From positions 1-22,012 of the forward strand of contig JAJYVC010000014.1 in NCBI GenBank assembly GCA_021792235.1: a DNA stretch of 22,012 nucleotides, given 5' to 3'. This DNA is from Microcaldota archaeon (GTDB lineage Archaea > Micrarchaeota > Micrarchaeia > Micrarchaeales > CABMGC01). The stretch's first letter is position 1; the number at the start of each line of letters is the position of its first letter. The translations under genes and the position numbers were made by a program. Of this stretch, positions 19,300 through 22,012 are shown in pieces. A model generated the notes under the pieces. That model saw only the letters and a list, made by a program, of their open reading frames with translations, ran no database searches and was not told where the DNA came from.

Positions 19300-21159
19300 C
19301 TATTTCTCTACTTTGAAATCCGCATTCACTGTGCCATCATCGTTGCCACTTCCGGTGTCGGATCCGTCCCCACCCTGTCCGGGTTCCGGTCCAGCTCCAG
19401 CCGCCTCCCCGCCCTTGCCATACATGCTTGCACCTATCTCCTGCAAGGTCTCCTTAAGCTTGTCAAGCCCGGCCTTTATCCTTGCGTAATCCTCCCCCTT
19501 GAGCGACTCGTCAACCTCGTTCTTCGCAGAGTCAACTTTGTCATAGACGTCCTTAGGAATCTTTTCCTTGTATTCCTTGAGTGTCTTGTTCGTTGTGTAT
19601 ACGACACTCTCCGCCTCGTTCCTAAGCTGCGCGTTCTCAAGGTCCTTCTTGTCCTCTTCGGCATGCTGCTCCGCTTCCTTCATCATGCGGTCTATGTCCT
19701 CCTTCTTCATCTTGTTCGGCGCCATGACCTGTATCTTCTGCTCCTTCCCTGTAGCCTTGTCCTTTGCGCTGACATGAAGTATGCCATTTGCGTCTATATC
19801 GAACGTCACCTCTATCTGGGGCATCCCCCTTGGGGCTGGCGGTATTCCTGTAAGATCAAACCTGCCTAGCTCTATATTATCCTTTGATCGTGCCCTTTCC
19901 CCCTGAAGTATGTGTATGTCCACTGCCGGCTGGTTATCCTGGGCTGTGGTAAAGGTCTGCGTCTTCTTTATTGGTATCGTAGTGTTCTTGTCAATTATCT
20001 TGGTCATCAATCCGCCGAGCGTCTCTATTCCCAGAGACAGCGGGGTCACATCAAGGAGCACTACATCTTTGACCTCTCCGGTAAGCACTCCTGCCTGCAC
20101 AGCAGCACCGAAAGCAACGGCCTCCATCGGATCCACTCCGCGCTCAATCTTCTTGCCGAGAAGCTGCTCGACATATCTCTGCACTATCGGCATCCTTGTG
20201 GGCCCTCCGACAAGTATCACTTTGTCTACCTGTGTTGGCTCCAGATTTGCATCCTTGAGCGCCTGCATCACCGGCTTGGTCGTGCGCTCAACTATGGGCA
20301 CGACTATCTCCTCGAGCTTGGCCCGTGTGAGCTTGTACGTGAAATGCACGGGCGAATTTCCAGGACCCATTGTAAGGAAAGGCAGGTTTATTTCGCTTGA
20401 TAATGTAGTGGAGAGCTCTATCTTCGCCTTCTCGCCAGCTTCCCTTATCCTCTGAAGTGCCTGCTTGTCCTTTGACACATCGACTCCTGTAGACTTCTTT
20501 ATCTCTCCGAGCAGGAACTCAACTATTGCGTTGTCCATGTCCGTGCCCCCAAGCTGTGTATCGCCGTTTGTCGATTTCACCTCGAAAACCCCGTTGCCGA
20601 AGTCCATTATGGTGACATCAAGAGTACCTCCCCCGAAGTCGTATACTAGTATCTTCATCTCTTTGTTGAGCTTGTCTAGTCCGTATGCCAATGCCGCTGC
20701 AGTCGGCTCATTCACAAGCCTTACCACCTCAAGTCCGGCTATCTCTCCTGCATCCTTAGTGGCCTGCCTCTGATTGTCATTGAAATAAGCAGGCACGGTG
20801 ATCACAGCTTTCTTCACCTCTTCTCCCAGAAACGCCTCGGCATCCTTCTTTATCTTCTGAAGCAGTATTGCTGACAGCTCCTGAGGCGTGTATTCCTTGC
20901 CCAGTATCTTGTACTTGTAGTCGGTGCCCATCTTCCTCTTGAAAGCGTTTATTGTGCCTTCCGGATTTGCCACGGCCTGCCTTTTCGCAGGCTCGCCGAC
21001 CAGCCTGTCTCCTTCCTTCGTAAACGCAACGAAACTTGGGAACGACTTTCCATAAGCCGAAGTCCCCTCCGCGCTCGGAACTAGTACCGGCCGTCCTCCC
21101 TCCAATACCGCAGCCGCCGAATTCGAAGTCCCAAGGTCAATTCCTATTATCTTGCTCAT
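19300..21159 (-). CDS. dnaK: Chaperone DnaK (Hsp70)
   Basis: This 619-residue Hsp70 is the ATP-driven folding chaperone. The nucleotide-binding domain has IIGIDLGTSNS, VPAYFNDNQRQATKDAG, YDFGGGTLDVT and ILVGGPTRMP. The substrate-binding domain includes DVTPLSLGIETLGG and the linker DVVLLDVTP. A helical lid and a Gly/Asp-rich tail end in FKVEK. The stretch after NAFKRKMG is short, lacking the insertion typical of Gram-negative DnaK, which fits the Gram-positive/archaeal type. GGTGG precedes the ATG. It sits between grpE (19 bases upstream) and dnaJ. Confidence 0.98.
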   Translation of the reverse strand: MSKIIGIDLGTSNSAAAVLEGGRPVLVPSAEGTSAYGKSFPSFVAFTKEGDRLVGEPAKRQAVANPEGTINAFKRKMGTDYKYKILGKEYTPQELSAILLQKIKKDAEAFLGEEVKKAVITVPAYFNDNQRQATKDAGEIAGLEVVRLVNEPTAAALAYGLDKLNKEMKILVYDFGGGTLDVTIMDFGNGVFEVKSTNGDTQLGGTDMDNAIVEFLLGEIKKSTGVDVSKDKQALQRIREAGEKAKIELSTTLSSEINLPFLTMGPGNSPVHFTYKLTRAKLEEIVVPIVERTTKPVMQALKDANLEPTQVDKVILVGGPTRMPIVQRYVEQLLGKKIERGVDPMEAVAFGAAVQAGVLTGEVKDVVLLDVTPLSLGIETLGGLMTKIIDKNTTIPIKKTQTFTTAQDNQPAVDIHILQGERARSKDNIELGRFDLTGIPPAPRGMPQIEVTFDIDANGILHVSAKDKATGKEQKIQVMAPNKMKKEDIDRMMKEAEQHAEEDKKDLENAQLRNEAESVVYTTNKTLKEYKEKIPKDVYDKVDSAKNEVDESLKGEDYARIKAGLDKLKETLQEIGASMYGKGGEAAGAGPEPGQGGDGSDTGSGNDDGTVNADFKVEK

Positions 21160-21178
21160 ATTGCCACCTATCTAAACA

Positions 21179-21688
21179 TCATCCCTTTTTCGATCCATTT
21201 CCATCATTCACTACTGTATTCTTAGATATTATCACAGAAGCGGGCCTCACCATCATGTCGTCGACCATGTATCCCTTCCTCACAACCTCTAGTATCTCAC
21301 CCTCCGGTCTGTCGCTGTCCCTCGCAAGTACTATCTCGTGCCTGTACGGATCAAACTTCCCGTCAGACTTTATCTCGCGCAGCCCGAAGCTCCGAAGAGT
21401 GGACATGAAGTTAGAAAACACCAGCGCCATGCCCTTGAAATGATCGTCCTCCTTGCCGAACGCATTCAAAGCAAGTTCGAATTCGTCTACTGTAGGGAGC
21501 AGCTTTGATATCACTTCGGCCCTGCCTATGTTCTTCGAGCCGTCCAGATCCTTGGCGACCCTCTTCTTGTAATTGTCGAACTCTGCAGCAAGCCTTAGCA
21601 GCCTGTCCTTAAGCTCGGCTACCTGCTCCGCTTCAGCTGCCTCCTTCTTCTCTGAAGGGGCCTCATCTTTTTGATCTTTTTCCGCCAT
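21179..21688 (-). CDS. grpE: Nucleotide exchange factor GrpE
   Basis: This 169-residue GrpE releases ADP from DnaK. A charged, disordered start (EKDQKDEAPSEKKEAAEAEQ) leads into a long coiled-coil helix (LKDRLLRLAAEFDNYKKRV). The beta-domain follows with DPYRHEIV, then the conserved EGEILEVVRKGYMVDDMMVR and VRPASVIIS. The ATG at 21688 is chosen because the protein then starts in the usual charged region. A longer in-frame reading from 21727 would overlap most of the end of the regulator gene. The 26-base overlap with that gene suggests coupling. Confidence 0.95.
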   Translation of the reverse strand: MAEKDQKDEAPSEKKEAAEAEQVAELKDRLLRLAAEFDNYKKRVAKDLDGSKNIGRAEVISKLLPTVDEFELALNAFGKEDDHFKGMALVFSNFMSTLRSFGLREIKSDGKFDPYRHEIVLARDSDRPEGEILEVVRKGYMVDDMMVRPASVIISKNTVVNDGNGSKKG

Positions 21689-22012
21689 AAATATCAGATT
21701 CGAAAAGCGCATCCATCTTCTGCGCAAACTCTATGAGCCGCATGAACTCGCGTTCCATGTCTGCCTGGAGCTCCTCCAAGGTGCTTGCCATGTCTGTCGA
21801 TCTTAGGTAGTACTTCCTGCCCTTTCTGATGACTATTCCGGAGTATATGAACCTGTTGAGGTGGTATATCACTGTGGTCCTTGGTGTTTCAAGGCTCTCG
21901 TTCAGCTCCTTGCTGGTTATTCCAGCTCCGCTCATGCTGTTGTTTATTATCTCCTTGAGTATCCTCGGTTCAAGGCTGTCCCTGTCAGACAGATCCAGCG
22001 ACTCGCAAAACC
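21663..22012 (-). CDS. Winged-helix regulator ahead of grpE (5' end outside the window)
   Basis: The frame is open from the window edge to a stop at 21663, about 115 residues so far. It has an ArsR-like winged helix: RILKEIINNS, GITSKELNESLETPRTTVIY as the helix-turn-helix, and HLNRFIYSGIVIRKGRKYYL as the wing. A long C-terminal helix (LEELQADMEREFMRLIEFAQ) likely serves for dimerisation. An internal ATG at 21935 would cut off the first helix, and the upstream codons are protein-like, so the true start is probably beyond 22012. It overlaps grpE by 26 bases and may regulate the chaperone operon. It is unrelated in sequence to bacterial HrcA as far as I can see. Confidence 0.8.
   Translation of the reverse strand, partial: FCESLDLSDRDSLEPRILKEIINNSMSGAGITSKELNESLETPRTTVIYHLNRFIYSGIVIRKGRKYYLRSTDMASTLEELQADMEREFMRLIEFAQKMDALFESDIYGGKRSKR

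Noticed and set aside
19910..20455. 181-codon + strand frame opposite dnaK
   Set aside because: Long antisense frames opposite dnaK are a well-known effect of its codon usage; there is no promoter, start signal or recognisable domain.
1..22012. CRISPR array, insertion sequence or prophage
   Set aside because: No regularly spaced repeats, transposase, integrase, terminal inverted repeats or phage structural genes are visible anywhere in the window.

Overview
The window is archaeal. Short TATA boxes sit about 25 bases ahead of leaderless or short-leader starts. Archaeal/eukaryal-type genes are present (rpoD and rpoN subunits, ribosomal proteins L18e, L13, S9, S2), together with archaeal tRNAs lacking an encoded CCA, an archaeal pilin-type signal and a prepilin peptidase. 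Compact spacing, overlapping stops and starts, and a tRNA intron in the T loop suggest a small-genome lineage such as Micrarchaeota/ARMAN. That placement is an inference, because no rRNA or phylogeny is available here.

Layout. (1) Positions 1-654: a gene tail (1-93), then AT-rich DNA with a short promoter-driven reading frame that looks frameshifted (253-526) and hairpins. (2) 655-2938: a zinc-free MDR oxidoreductase (-) divergent from an MFS-like transporter (+). (3) 3026-7142: a five-gene + strand sugar-phosphate operon: split transketolase, transaldolase, HAD phosphatase and a PfkB kinase that lacks the ribose-contacting residues. (4) 7149-9456: a - strand three-gene unit of a tandem cytidine-deaminase-like protein, a Qng1/DUF2419 queuosine-nucleotide glycosylase homologue and a UBP-type zinc finger. 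(5) 9524-13018: prepilin peptidase, a winged-helix protein under palindromic sites, a UPF0200 kinase-like protein, a tRNA-binding OB protein, ThpR and an unrecognised protein. (6) 13176-14510: a cytosolic GH15-type glucoamylase-like enzyme. (7) 14608-17617: the conserved archaeal rpoD-tRNA-Leu-rpl18e-rpl13-rps9-rpoN-tRNA-rps2 cluster, without rpoK or enolase, followed by a pilin-like gene. (8) 18187-22012 (-): winged-helix protein (cut by the window edge), grpE, dnaK, dnaJ.

How the genes fit together. Sugar phosphates would be interconverted by the transketolase/transaldolase operon, and the GH15 enzyme could release glucose from internal glucan. The prepilin peptidase and the pilin-like protein are likely enzyme and substrate. 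The chaperone operon resembles a bacterial-type heat-shock unit with its own regulator.

The strongest unusual points are the tRNA with a perfect bulge-helix-bulge intron at position 59/60, whose removal restores a normal T loop, and the deaminase-like/Qng1/zinc-finger unit, which may be an uncharacterised modified-nucleoside salvage system.
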